A stretch of DNA of 64,000 nucleotides, from assembly GCA_028023455.1 (NCBI GenBank), contig JAQFVV010006336.1, forward strand, positions 822,224-886,223, read 5' to 3'. This DNA is from Epiperipatus broadwayi. Its lineage: Eukaryota > Onychophora > Udeonychophora > Euonychophora > Peripatidae. Under the pieces are notes generated by a model. The model had not been told where the DNA came from. It saw only the letters and a list, made by a program, of their open reading frames with translations, and searched no databases. Below, one piece after another: positions 11,815-23,486 of the stretch. Numbering within the stretch: the stretch's first letter is position 1; each line of letters starts with the position of its first letter. Made by a program: the position numbers and the translations under genes.

Positions 11815-13420
11815 GATTAATTAATTATAATTTATCTAATATATTCAGACTTAAAGAACTTCATATTAAAAATGGAATATTTTTATTATTTCTTGCCATA
11901 CACTTTACTTAATGTCTTTTTAAAGCTAAATATATGTAACAAGTATAAAATATTATAATGTGTGTGTGTGCATGCTATTTAGAGAACAAAATGATGTTTG
12001 ATGCAGTTGTACAATAGCCAAATCTGGAGATCAAGATCATGCAGTCAGCATTGTCACTTCCAATGCTAGATCTTTTTACAAATTCTAAAGCAATAAACCA
12101 TTTATTATTTAAAGCATATAGAAATGCATAAATCAATCTATTAACTTATATTTATTTATTTTTAAAAATTAAGTATTCAGAATTTGTAGTGAATGAATAG
12201 CCGACAAGTAATGATATTATAAATATCAACCTGCCATGATTTTAACAAATATAGGTATAATGTACTCCCTCATTAAAAATAAAGGTTGTATCATATTTTA
12301 GTTTTGTTCTCTCTTTCAACAATCATATGACTGATGCAATTAAAACTATTAAGATACTCATTTACTGAGTTTATTACCTGAAAATCATCACATAGCTACA
12401 TTTAAAAATTGAACTGTAGATCATGAGTTTGACAGTATACTATACTAACCAAGATGCCATGATATGCTCATACAGTATAAGACACATATGAGCTCATGAT
12501 TGTTTGGTATATACATTATATGCTTCAAGCATTTAGGATTTTATAATGGTCTAAAAGATTTGTGGTAAAGACATTTTACTTCCAGTTATATGTTAGATTA
12601 TTTATAGCATTTAGTTGAATTGCTAAATGGTTTTTAGTAAAATTGAAATTTTATTTATACTTTGTTAGCACAAGACACACGTTAGTATAGAATACAGTGT
12701 TTCAAATGATATTATCATCTATTTTTCCATGCTCTTAGTCTGATGAATAGAGAATTAATAAAATCAGCAAATATTATATTCATAAGTACTGAATTTAAGA
12801 TGTTTTCCCTAACTAAATAGACTATTCTATCAAGAGAGAAATCAGTAGAAATTTTATATACTTCTCAATAAGTGACTTTTTGATTTTTCTATTTTTTTTT
12901 TTACATTTTAAGGCCAATCATTATTAATGAGAGATTTCCAGACATTATGGATTATCAACTAAATTGACTTATGAGGTTATTTGCCATTACCATGTAAGAA
13001 ACTTTTTTACATTTCCTCTCTACTTCACTAATTAGTATAATCTTATATAAAACATATATGGTGACTCAAAATGACTTAGATTAATATAAAAAAGATTCAA
13101 TATTTATTTATGTTTTATTTTACCAGAGTTTCTCCAACAACCTCTAGGTAAGCATTCCGAAATATCAACTCTAGACATATGCTCTGAAGTAAAAATCCAT
13201 TTTTAGCTGTGGATGCCATTTTAAAATTAGTAGTCAATTAAGTTCATGAAAATACTTTTATGTAGACCAATCTTTATCTAGTAAAACCTTATTTTTCACT
13301 TAGATAATTGTATACAAGATCTTCCAAAGGTATCAATTTAATTTTTTGTAAAATTGAAATAAAAAATACTAATACACAGAAAAAAACTTATTAATGGAGA
13401 AACTATTACAGACAACATTG
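11815..13420. other. AT-rich intergenic sequence, nothing firm
   Basis: No recognisable gene, RNA or element. A short TG run lies near 11,960. Confidence 0.55.
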
Positions 13421-13424
13421 GGCA

Positions 13425-13600
13425 CCATGAAGTTTTTTTTATGAATTCCACATTATTACAATTTTATAAATTTAAATTATAATTTTTTTTTCTAAAAAAA
13501 ATAATTAAATAACTTAGCTATTTGTAAGCCTTCAACAAATAAAAATTCAAAAATAAAAATATTGCATAGAACACTTTGATTTTTTATTTATTATTCAAAA
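13425..13600. repeat. Low-complexity dispersed repeat R2
   Basis: Shares GCTATTTGTAAGCCTTCAACAA with 49,960-49,985 (one mismatch), plus surrounding T- and A-rich order. Related segments at 49,850-49,990 and 50,055-50,205 look like diverged tandem copies of the same unit. Much of the similarity is low complexity, so the boundary is uncertain. Confidence 0.4.
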
Positions 13601-13683
13601 GATATTTGATTTAAACCAATAAACTCATTATAATTATTACAAATTTTAAAATATATTATTTAAAAGTCTTTCTTAGATATAAA

Positions 13684-13754
13684 AAAATTAAAAGCCTGTG
13701 AAGCGCTTGAAAGAGAAGCAGCTCTTTCAAGCGCTTCTCACGCTTTTAATTTTA
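13684..13754. repeat. 71-nt hairpin with GC-rich arms
   Basis: Arms at 13,684-13,715 and 13,722-13,754 are reverse complements apart from a small bulge, around a 6-nt loop AAGCAG. The inner 17 bp, AAGCGCTTGAAAGAG with flanking bases, are perfect and distinctly GC-richer than the neighbourhood. It could be the remains of a foldback element or an expressed hairpin RNA. No target duplication was recognised. Confidence 0.85.
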
Positions 13755-13759
13755 TATAT

Positions 13760-14690
13760 AATTAATATCGAGAGAGAAGTTTAAAATTCCTAATAGTTTA
13801 GATATAAAAAAGAAATTGTGTGGTTAATTGCTCAACAGAACTTGTGGTGTTTTAGCACTACATTTATTGGTCAAGCTGAAAATTGATCCAAAACTTTTGA
13901 CTTCATAGATCCATTACTCTATTACTATATTAGTAAAAAGGTAAATCAATGGACGTGACAGGAATGGCCTCCATAAAGTGCCATCTCCTGAAGTCTTTAA
14001 TATAATTAAAAATAATTGTTTTTTCAAAATGCTATAGACGGTAATAATTTTGTGAATCTGAACATTGCGATATAAAATGTATCAGTTATTTTGCTTTACT
14101 ATTTTTAATACATAAATTGTAGCCTACAAAACACGGTGCATGCATGTACTCACACATACAAAAACATATATAATCTCACGTCATATCAGACCACCAAAAC
14201 ATAAATTGATACTTTTAATCTATTTTAATTTTTGTTTTTTTAAACATCTATTTATTAATAATAGATCAGTTTTTAGACTTTTTAAATGTCAGTAATGTTT
14301 TTTAAAGTTATGTTTAACTCAAAATACTTATTGGATTAGGCGTGCTTTTGCATACATATCACATTCAAATGGGATTTTTATTCTATTACATAGGTATGTG
14401 ATTTTATGAAATAATTTAGGAAAATAAATGTAACAGTAAAGACTGAAGTAAAGGTATAATCAGACAACCAATAAACTTAAGACTAATCTTGGTGAAGTAG
14501 CTATTTAGGAATGATTTATAATAGTTGCTAGAACAAGAAAAGTTACACTTAATACAATAAAATAATAGTACTAAAAATTTATTTAAAAAATGTGATTAGC
14601 AATTATATATAAACTACAGTAATCCCTATGTTCGCAATTATATCACTTCAGTTAATTTTAACAGCCCCCTCCCCTCCTTAAAGTAAACAA
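13760..14690. other. AT-rich spacer, nothing recognised
   Basis: No coding frame, RNA gene or repeat partner was found. Confidence 0.55.
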
Positions 14691-14693
14691 ACT

Positions 14694-14813
14694 AATATAT
14701 ATATATATATTTCTACATTTAAAATTTTTGTTCACAGTGCATACATAATGATAAGAACGCTAGTCCATATATGCGTATATTATACACATTTCAGCATGTA
14801 TATATATATATGT

Positions 14814-14855
<42 letters not shown>

Positions 14856-14858
14856 GTA
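14694..14858. repeat. TA and CA microsatellites
   Basis: (TA)n near 14,694-14,711, then (TA)n-(CA)n-(TA)n near 14,797-14,855. The minus-strand frame of 63 codons over this stretch is repeat translation. Confidence 0.9.
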
Positions 14859-15061
14859 TGTAAAATGCACATTATAATATGGTTGACTTTTATTCGCAAA
14901 TTTCGGTAACAGAATGCAGTGGATAGGAAGGTGACGAATATTCTCTACCAATATATTTTAATTAAAATTTTTTGATGACATACAGAGAATTACAAATATC
15001 TTGAATAATTCATCTATTAAACAAATATCGATAATTAGCAGCGGCATTGCCTCGCGTTGTT

Positions 15062-15590
15062 TGCTTCAGTTATGTAATGTGATGCACTGGGACTTCTTTT
15101 TATACAGAATCAGGAAACTCTCAGCAACTATGCCCAGAGAAAACTGTTAGCCACTTTACCTTCCCTTTCCATTCCCTGCTCTGTTTTCTCATATCCTGCT
15201 CCATCCATTTCCACAACATAATCTTTGAGGACTCCATGCCATTATATCTACCCCCTACTTATCTTTTCCCGAACCCAGCATAAAAATCAATAACCCATTT
15301 TCTGTATAATCAGCTTTGCTTATATTTATTCTTCCACAACTTCATTATTTGTACCCTTTCTGCTTTCAGGCATTTACATTCAATTAATAGATGCTTAATA
15401 TTTTCTATGCCTTCTTACACAACTTGCAGAGTAAATCACTCACATTTTTTCATTTATGTATATAATCCCCTGTTGCTAAAGATCCTATTCAAGCCTTAAA
15501 CAGTAAATTGCTTATGTGAGGTGATGTACAGAATACTGAAGCTCATCAACACCACTAGACCACGTTCTCAGCTCTATCATTTCCGACACT
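15062..15590 (-). pseudogene. LINE 3' fragment, second copy of the 2.4-3.5-kb family
   Basis: On the minus strand this reads the same C-terminal zinc-knuckle region and 3' UTR as 2985-3505. Landmarks in order are TTTAAGGCT, GGATCTTTAGC, a CKLCKK-type knuckle, the segment ADYTENGLLIFMLGSG and a 3' end with GCATCACATTACAT. It is more strongly frameshifted and is truncated at the 5' side near 15,590. Two copies sharing the 3' end and differing at the 5' end fit ordinary 5'-truncated LINE insertion. Confidence 0.8.
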
Positions 15591-15727
15591 AATATTTTTT
15601 ATGGATTCCATTTGATTCTCATTATTTTTTTTAATAGCACATTAAATTAACAGGATTATGTAAACAAAAACTAAAATTTTTAATATTTTTTTTTATTAAT
15701 TTTTATTTTTTGTTATATATATATATA

Positions 15728-16906
15728 CACGCTGGGTCTCTTTTTATGCGGACTTACTTAACATGATTTTGAAGTTACGCGATTCATGTTTCACTGGAAG
15801 TCGAACTCCGATAATGCGCTATTACTTTAAATAATAAATTTCGTGCACTTATGCTATATTGAAAGTAATAGCACATTATTGGAATTCAACTTTCATCTTA
15901 GTAATTTCAATATTTTCAGTGCTTTATAATAGTAAGATTTTATGCAATAATGAAATTAAAATCGTGATTTCCACATTTTATGTATACGCACATTAAATTT
16001 TATAAGATTATAATGTAAATTTGTTCAAACATTGTGTGTGTTAATTTTGCATTTTAAATCACATTCTGTTTTTGCTTTTTAAAAAAGAATGTAATCAATT
16101 ATTAATCATTTAGTGTCTGCAAGTTTATTTTTAAAAGGTGAGTAATAGCAGTGGGCACAATTAAATTTGACAATTAAAAATTAAAATCTGATTTTTAATT
16201 GTAATTAACAATTTAAAAATTACTTATGGTGACTTAAAATTAATGTGATGTAAAATGAAATTTGATTTTTAAACGGAATTGAAAATTAAAAAATTAAAGA
16301 CAAAAATAAGAATTTAATTTTTAGTTGTTAGTTTTAATTAAATTTTTCCCAGCAGTGGTGAATAAATGTGTTTTTATTATCATAAGTCTAAGTTCATAAA
16401 CAATTAATAAAATCATCATCTCAAAGATTAATTACTAATTACATTGTCAACAGAAAACCATTAACACAACATGAGAGTGAACTTGGCAATAGTTGTATTT
16501 CCTCTTGTGAGAATCTGATTTTTACCAGTTTGCAAACAAACGTGTTTTTCGGCAAATAGCGATAATAATTAAAACATGTATAAAAAAATGTAAATTACTG
16601 TACTGTAAATTATGCATAAAAATATATTATTTTGAATAAAATTAAATATTATAGTTAAAAAAAGTTTGTCTTGTATCAATTTTTTTCAAATTAGAAATTT
16701 TTTATTAGTCATAATTTATTTCCTTATTTTTTTTTTTGCGCGAATTTTAAAGTAATTTTACATTGGTGCTTTGCTTTTATGTGAATTTTGAAAAATCACA
16801 GACCGTCTCCTCCCTTTTTTAATGTAAGTTATGTCTATTTTTGCATGATTTCATTTGCACGTGTTTTCTGAGGAACCTATCTATCGCGTAAAATGAGACC
16901 CAGGTG
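15728..16906. mobile_element. Non-autonomous Tc1/mariner-pogo (Tigger-like) DNA transposon
   Basis: The left end CACGCTGGGTCTCTTTTTAT and the right end, read inward on the minus strand, CACCTGGGTCTCATTTTACG, are imperfect terminal inverted repeats of about 23 bp. Both ends are flanked by TA (15,726-15,727 and 16,907-16,908), the target duplication of the Tc1/mariner superfamily. The GGGTCTCATTTTA-CGCG terminus and the internal GCGCGAATTTTAAAGTAATTTTA-type run are reminiscent of pogo/Tigger elements. Length is 1179 bp with no transposase frame, so it is a non-autonomous or decayed copy. A second inverted repeat lies inside (15,801-15,832 against 15,863-15,893). Confidence 0.75.
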
Positions 16907-17180
16907 TATTATGATTTTTGACTGGTTAAATATATCATAATTTCTCCTTTATTGTAATAATTCATACACACTTTTAATGTTGTCAATAATGCTAAATAAT
17001 TATTATTTTGAAATTACATTTTATGTCCATTTTTTGAAACTTCCATTTAAAAAAATGTTTCTGATAATTTGAATTATGGTGAATCATCCTGAAACGAATT
17101 CTTTTTTATTTTAGTATCTTAAAATGTAACTTATATAAAATAATTTGTTTAATAATAAAAAAGGCATATGGTTTTATTGG

Positions 17181-17369
17181 AGAAGTTTGAATGCCAGACC
17201 TCTGAGAGCCAGAATCCCAAGTTGGATACTCAACCAACTGGGCCAAACCTGCATGGAAAGATGCATATAGATTTATTAATTGAAAGTTCATAAGAAGTTT
17301 GAATGTCAGAACTGATCCTGGGATTTTCCAATCCCAATTTGGATGCTCTACCAACTATGCCAAACCATG
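17181..17369 (-). repeat. tRNA-derived SINE head, tandem dimer
   Basis: Two related units of about 75 bp (17,295-17,369 and 17,181-17,256) repeat at about 113-bp spacing on the minus strand. Each opens with GGTTTGGC-AGTTGGT, a tRNA A-box-like segment, followed by a hairpin-like TTGGGATT region. Each ends in a degenerate B-box-like run with GACATTCAAACTT or GGCATTCAAACTT. A genuine tRNA gene is unlikely, because the B box is lost in both units. Confidence 0.6.
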
Positions 17370-17379
17370 CAGAGCATTT

Positions 17380-18285
17380 ATTAAATGCTAACTATTGATG
17401 AATATTAAATCAAGCAGATATCAATCTGAAATCAAATAAGTTCTCTACCTACAGGTTGAAATAATTACCAATAGGTTACTATAGCAAAGTGATCATCATC
17501 TTTGATAGGTTGCCATTAATTGCAATTTCTTAATATAACATGTTTCAGTTTGAAGCTACATTTTAAAATAATATAACTAAATAGTTGAATAATTTGTCAT
17601 TTGGAAAATCATATGATATTTAAGCATCAAAAATGATAAAATTGAGCTGCAATTTTTGGAACATAATCTCTTAAGTCTGTTATTCTATTCCTGCATTAAA
17701 TCCATGCAAGACAATATAATGATTTAAGTTGGATAAAATGACTAAGCACCCCCACACACAAATATTTTATATATAAGAAAGTTTTAAAAATCTGTAATAG
17801 CATAACTATATTATTTTGTAAATCTCTATGAATTTTAACTTCTGTATCTCAATTTATCATTATAAGGTGATTTCAAGTTAACATTATTTCTTACTGATCA
17901 TATGAAATATTATTTATCCAGAATGACATATCATCTATTTGGTTTTTCAGTTTATTCAAATATATACTCATATAATAAAGATGGAATGTATTTGCCTTAC
18001 TGCTGAGTTTTTTCTTTAATTATGAAGCTTTTTAAGCATTATATACTTTTTAAAAAAAATAGACTGACTTATGATAGAAACAAATTTTATCTATTTCAAT
18101 ATGGTGTCTTGTATTTAATGTGAAAATTCATATCTAATCCAATCAAATATTTATTTGATGTTCTCTTGAAATATATAGAATTTTCAAAAGACTTACCAGA
18201 TAACAACATTCAAAAACATTGATATTTTTTCCATTCATATTTGTGAATAAAGTAATAAATAATAATTCTGTTAATATATAACATA
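17380..18285. other. AT-rich spacer, nothing recognised
   Basis: No gene or repeat partner was recognised. Confidence 0.55.
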
Positions 18286-18289
18286 AATA

Positions 18290-18487
18290 TAATATAACAA
18301 TTCATCAATTGTTAAAATGGAATTTCTTTAATATAAATAAATAAAATAATAACTAAATAATATTTTTTACACTACCTTGATAAGGACTCATACGAGTTGA
18401 AAGTACTTGGAAATATTATTTAGTTATTATTTTATTTATTTATATTAAAGAAACTCTGTTTTAACAATTGACAAATTGTTATATTAT
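18290..18487. repeat. Long inverted repeat with hammerhead-like loop
   Basis: Arms of about 75 bp (18,290-18,365 and 18,410-18,487) pair with only a few mismatches. The spacer at 18,374-18,410 has the layout of a hammerhead core: CTTGATAA, a GACTC/GAGTT stem around ATAC, GAAA, the palindrome AGTACT and a U. The catalytic CUGAUGA is mutated at C3 and G8, and one base is missing next to GAAA, so activity is not expected. The arms would form helix I. This looks like a relic of a Penelope-like or retrozyme-type terminus. Confidence 0.6.
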
Positions 18488-18499
18488 ATTTTATTTGTC

Positions 18500-19630
18500 C
18501 AATTTCCACATCCATGGAGAACCACAGCAAAACACTTGCTTGAACAATTCTGAACTTATTTTTTTAAAGACATATTTTTATATTTGTAATATTTTCCTAG
18601 GTTTTTCATTGCAATTCTTTTCAGTGTTATTTTATGAGAAATCTTTTGACTATTGGATGTTTATAATAGTCTATATTATATATTGTATAATAATAAAGTT
18701 TATATAATATATAATATCCTTATACATTGATACATCCCATAATAAATTATTATTGAAAGTAGATTTTAGTTGGATAATTTTAAATTTTATAAATAGTCAT
18801 ATTTGGTTGCAAAGTTATGGGAGTTAAGGGTTATCTTAGTTGATTGGGGTTTGAATTTGAGTTAATTTAAATAGTAAAATATAAATTAATATTGTTTATT
18901 AATAGTATGTTTTTTTAATAATATTTAAATTTGAAATTTGTAGTGTGATTTAAATATGATATCATCTATAAATACGAATAAATCCTGTAGGCACACGTGC
19001 TTTTGTTTATGAACATATTATTTAATAAATAATTAATTATTTCTGGAAAAATATTGACTTATTTTAAAAAACGACTGAAATAATAGTTCGTTTTATTATT
19101 TAAGTAATAAAAATATCATAAAATCAATTTAAAATCTATTTTATAAAAGATAAAATTTAAATTGCTTAAAGTAGTTTTAATTTAACTGTTTTTTAATTAT
19201 GTTTATTAAAAATATATATTTTATTTTGTTAATAAATATTCATTGTAAAATGATTTTGAGAACCACGATCATGGTCTGAAATATTTTAAAATTTAAGCAG
19301 GTGATGTTTTGGGCAGATTAATTGGCAAAAAAAAAAATCACTGTAGGAAAAGAAATATTTTATCTTTTCTATAAAATTTCATTATAAATTATTAAAAATA
19401 TTATTACTTTAATTTAAAAAGAAAAAAATACTAATACTTGGTTAATTGTTTAAAAGTATTTGTGAGGTTTATTGGAAAGTTTATGGAATAAAAAAATACC
19501 TAAAATATCTTCCAGTGTTACAAAGATATTCAATCCTCTAAAGAATACAAAACTTGGAATCATTATATTAGCTATAGTATGAAGTTAATGGAAGAAATAA
19601 GCTGCAAGTTTATCTAAACATATAAGTCAC
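18500..19630. other. AT-rich spacer, nothing firm
   Basis: No supported gene. The 79-codon frame starting at 18,468 overlaps the right arm of the inverted repeat and is hydrophobic by composition only. Confidence 0.5.
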
Positions 19631-19639
19631 AAAAAGAAG

Positions 19640-19950
19640 TATATTTGAGAATATTGAGTATTTTACCAATAGGTAATAAGTTAATTACAGAACAAGCTCA
19701 TTTAATTCGGTGTTTTATTGTTGATTAAAAACTGCATTTTGCATGTTTTAAATGTACTAACAGATAGAAGTAAGAATATTCATTTTAGATTTAATAATGG
19801 AAACTTGAATATGATAAAAAGTAACTTAGTAAATAATTTGATTAGAAATATTTACTTAAGGAAACTTGAAGTGAATACAATAGAAAAGAAAGAAGAATTT
19901 TATTTAATTTATAACTGAGATAAGTTGAAGTTCGTTAAAATATTATTCAT
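19640..19950 (+). pseudogene. LINE endonuclease-domain remnant
   Basis: The 66-codon frame at 19,718-19,918 reads LIKNCILHVLNVLTDRSKN, then a short-strand segment, and later EKKEEFY. In LINE apurinic-type endonucleases a (V/L)IKK..L..I..F..I.(D/E)R block followed by K.EFY..L has this order and spacing. A further KIYIIAGFN-like stretch downstream of 19,950 fits the G(D)FNA motif, but in another frame. No catalytic histidine or asparagine could be confirmed. The call rests on motif order only. Confidence 0.45.
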
Positions 19951-22535
19951 TGTAATAGCTTAACAATCATGTAAGATTTATATTATAGCTGGATTTAATC
20001 TAATGAATAAATGATGTAAAAATAAAAGAATATATTTATGAAAAATGAACAGATTGAAGAAATAACTAGATGACTATTTTATTTTATTTTTAGTGTAAGA
20101 TCTTGAATGTATACACTAATTAAAAGTTTAAATTGCCTGTTAATGAAATATGATAGAAAAATGTTATAAAAGAAAAAAAAACAAATGAAGTATTTATGAT
20201 GAATGATATATTAAATAAATATATATTTTGTTGGAATGATTTAATGAACATGCTGAACAAATATATAGTAACTTAAGATGTTTAAAAGTTATATTCAAGA
20301 TAATAACAATTAGCATGACATTTAGAACGTTTGCATAAAATATTGGCTTTTAAAAGGACAATGCATTAAAGGGATACCAATGAAATGAAGTGGATCATAA
20401 AGTGTGATAAAGTTTATATTAGAGGATACATTTATAAATTATGAATAATAAATGTTATAATAAAGAATTAATACTACAGTAAAAACATATTTTAATAAAA
20501 TAAGAATGAAATTTTATTGTGAATTAAAGGGAAGAACATCAAATTGGAGAAAAGGGGATATCAACTGTAAATTGCTTAGAACTTTTAAAATGATTTTCAT
20601 TGCTATGGAAACTTCTGCCCCTAAAGATAAAGTGTTATAAAATTGTTTTACCATTTTCTTTTAAAAAGAATATTCTAAAATTTACTGAAGGCATTTAGAA
20701 ATTTGAACGTTTAATTAATAATAATATATTTTGTGTATTTATTTATTTATTTTTCTGTTTGTTTTAGTGTCATTAATGGATTATAATAATCTAGAAATCA
20801 ATAGTAATATACATAAATAGAATTATAAAATTAATAACATATATTAATTTTAATGGGATGAAAGTATGTGTGTGTAAAATAATATTAACTATGATACTTG
20901 ATTTTGATCTCATTTGTAATATAATTGTAGTATATTTATTTTTAATGCAGCCCTGTTGTACTATTTGTTTGTAATTATTATATCTTTAGAAAACTAGTAA
21001 GTTATGGATTAAAGCAATGAAATTTGGATATTTAAACCAAAAGTGTAGATGTTTATTTTACAAGGTTGTGGTATTTAAATAAAATGTAGAGATTTCTTGG
21101 CTTTGGTGATATTCAAAGATGTATTATTTTTGTATTCAGAATAATATAGTGAAATTAAAAATTTAATTTATTTTAAGGGATGATCAATTTAATGATAAGC
21201 GTAATGCATATGGTCATAAAGAAAAAAAACATTTTGTTTTAATTAACAAGAGCTTATGAATAAAATCTATGATAAAGATATTAAGTGGATATATGGATGT
21301 GTGATTCTTATCAGCAGTGATATATACACTTAATAGTTAAGTTAAATAGATAATTACTCTTTATTATTGGAGCAACTATTTAGGCAAGGATTTGGTAATA
21401 TATCTGACAGTGCTATATATAAAGTTTCTGAATTTTGGAAAATAGTTAAGTTAATAAAATTGTTATTAAAGATTGGCAGTAATTTTAAAACAAATGGTTC
21501 AATAATTAATGATTATTTTTTTTGTACAAAATATTAGAGATCAAAAGAATAAATGTCAGAACATAGAAAAAGTAATATTAGTGTTTAAGAATATGAAATT
21601 AATATTTTTTATTTTAAATGTACTCACTTATTAAATCATCATATAGATTTAAAATGGTTAAATTATTATTATAGGTTACATTTGTTAAGATAATAATTGT
21701 AAATTTTAATTATAAAAAATTCATTTATAAACAGTAAATTATTATAATGAAGTTAGTATAAATATTTATATTGTATAAAGAGAATACAGATGGAATATAT
21801 AATTTCATAAAACATTATATTATTAAAGGATGGTTTTCATAGGTAAATGATAGGTAAATGATTAATAATGATTATTACTGGTATAATAGAAATATTCTAT
21901 TTTGTAAATAATTTTATGTTATATTGTTCTATTGTTTAATTTTGTTGTGTATCAAATTATTTATTAATTTAAAAAAAATTATAAAGTTTGTAAGTAATAT
22001 GGTAATAAATTTTAATGTTTATAAATTTAAGTACATATAGTCATGTTTTCTTTTTCTGAGTCATTATCACTACATCATATTCCTAGATTGGTAATAATAC
22101 TTAATTATATGTACAAATTAGCTTGAATTATAAAATTTAAATCTTGCATAACAATCAACGTAATATAAGTATAATAATTATTAAAAGACAAAATATTTTA
22201 AAAGATGTAATTATTAGTATCAAGTTGCTATGATCACATGAGTCATAAGTGAAGATTGTATTTTACATGTAGAAAAGAATGTCATTTTTCAAATAGGCAG
22301 ATGATTAATTATTTTATTGATTATATAATGTATTCTTATTATTTTATTCAAAGTAAAATTGATTATTTGGTCTTAGGCATTGAAGATCATATAATTATAA
22401 AATGGTAAAATAGCATTATTTATAACTAGGATAGTTAAGAGTATTACCTATAGATGTAAGTAAAATCTCTTTTTGCATCTAGCATGTTGACTAAATGGTT
22501 AATTAAGAAACAATGACAACCTGAGATCTCCTTAT

Positions 22536-22622
<87 letters not shown>

Positions 22623-22986
22623 GTTAGCAGCAATGCCATTATTAAAATAATAATTATTGGAAAAGAGAGATTCAGTAAAGTTATGGTAGAATATTACGAA
22701 TCAATTCACAATGAAATAAATTTTATTGTTTAATAAAGTTTGTAATAATTATAGATATTCTCTTTAGGTTTATTAAGGAGAAGCATCTTGATATTATTAT
22801 GTCATTGAATAGACACTTTGGTATTATTTAATGTTAAAAGGTTTTGGTCTTGTCAAAGAGGATAGTACATCTCTTGGTTGATAATATTAAGCAAAAGTAG
22901 ATTGTAATAATAGGAAGATAAACATTATACATAGATAACATAAGTAAAAAGCATTATTTACATATTTGGAGAATTATTTATATTAT
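19950..22986 (+). other. G-biased AT-rich sequence, probably decayed LINE body
   Basis: The plus strand is conspicuously poorer in C than in G up to the assembly gap, as expected where an A/G-rich sense strand has decayed. No RT motif could be placed with confidence. The stretch contains the ATC/ATT microsatellite at 22,538-22,622. Confidence 0.35.
22538..22622. repeat. (ATC)n-(ATT)n microsatellite
   Basis: A run of ATC triplets passes into a run of ATT triplets without a break. Confidence 0.97.
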
Positions 22987-23486
22987 NNNNNNNNNNNNNN
23001 NNNNNNNNNNNNNNNNNNNNNNNNNNNNNNNNNNNNNNNNNNNNNNNNNNNNNNNNNNNNNNNNNNNNNNNNNNNNNNNNNNNNNNNNNNNNNNNNNNNN
23101 NNNNNNNNNNNNNNNNNNNNNNNNNNNNNNNNNNNNNNNNNNNNNNNNNNNNNNNNNNNNNNNNNNNNNNNNNNNNNNNNNNNNNNNNNNNNNNNNNNNN
23201 NNNNNNNNNNNNNNNNNNNNNNNNNNNNNNNNNNNNNNNNNNNNNNNNNNNNNNNNNNNNNNNNNNNNNNNNNNNNNNNNNNNNNNNNNNNNNNNNNNNN
23301 NNNNNNNNNNNNNNNNNNNNNNNNNNNNNNNNNNNNNNNNNNNNNNNNNNNNNNNNNNNNNNNNNNNNNNNNNNNNNNNNNNNNNNNNNNNNNNNNNNNN
23401 NNNNNNNNNNNNNNNNNNNNNNNNNNNNNNNNNNNNNNNNNNNNNNNNNNNNNNNNNNNNNNNNNNNNNNNNNNNNNNNNNNNNNN
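22987..23486. other. Assembly gap (500 N)
   Basis: Exactly 500 N, so probably a placeholder of unknown true length. The open frames that span it on both strands are artefacts of translating N. Confidence 0.99.
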
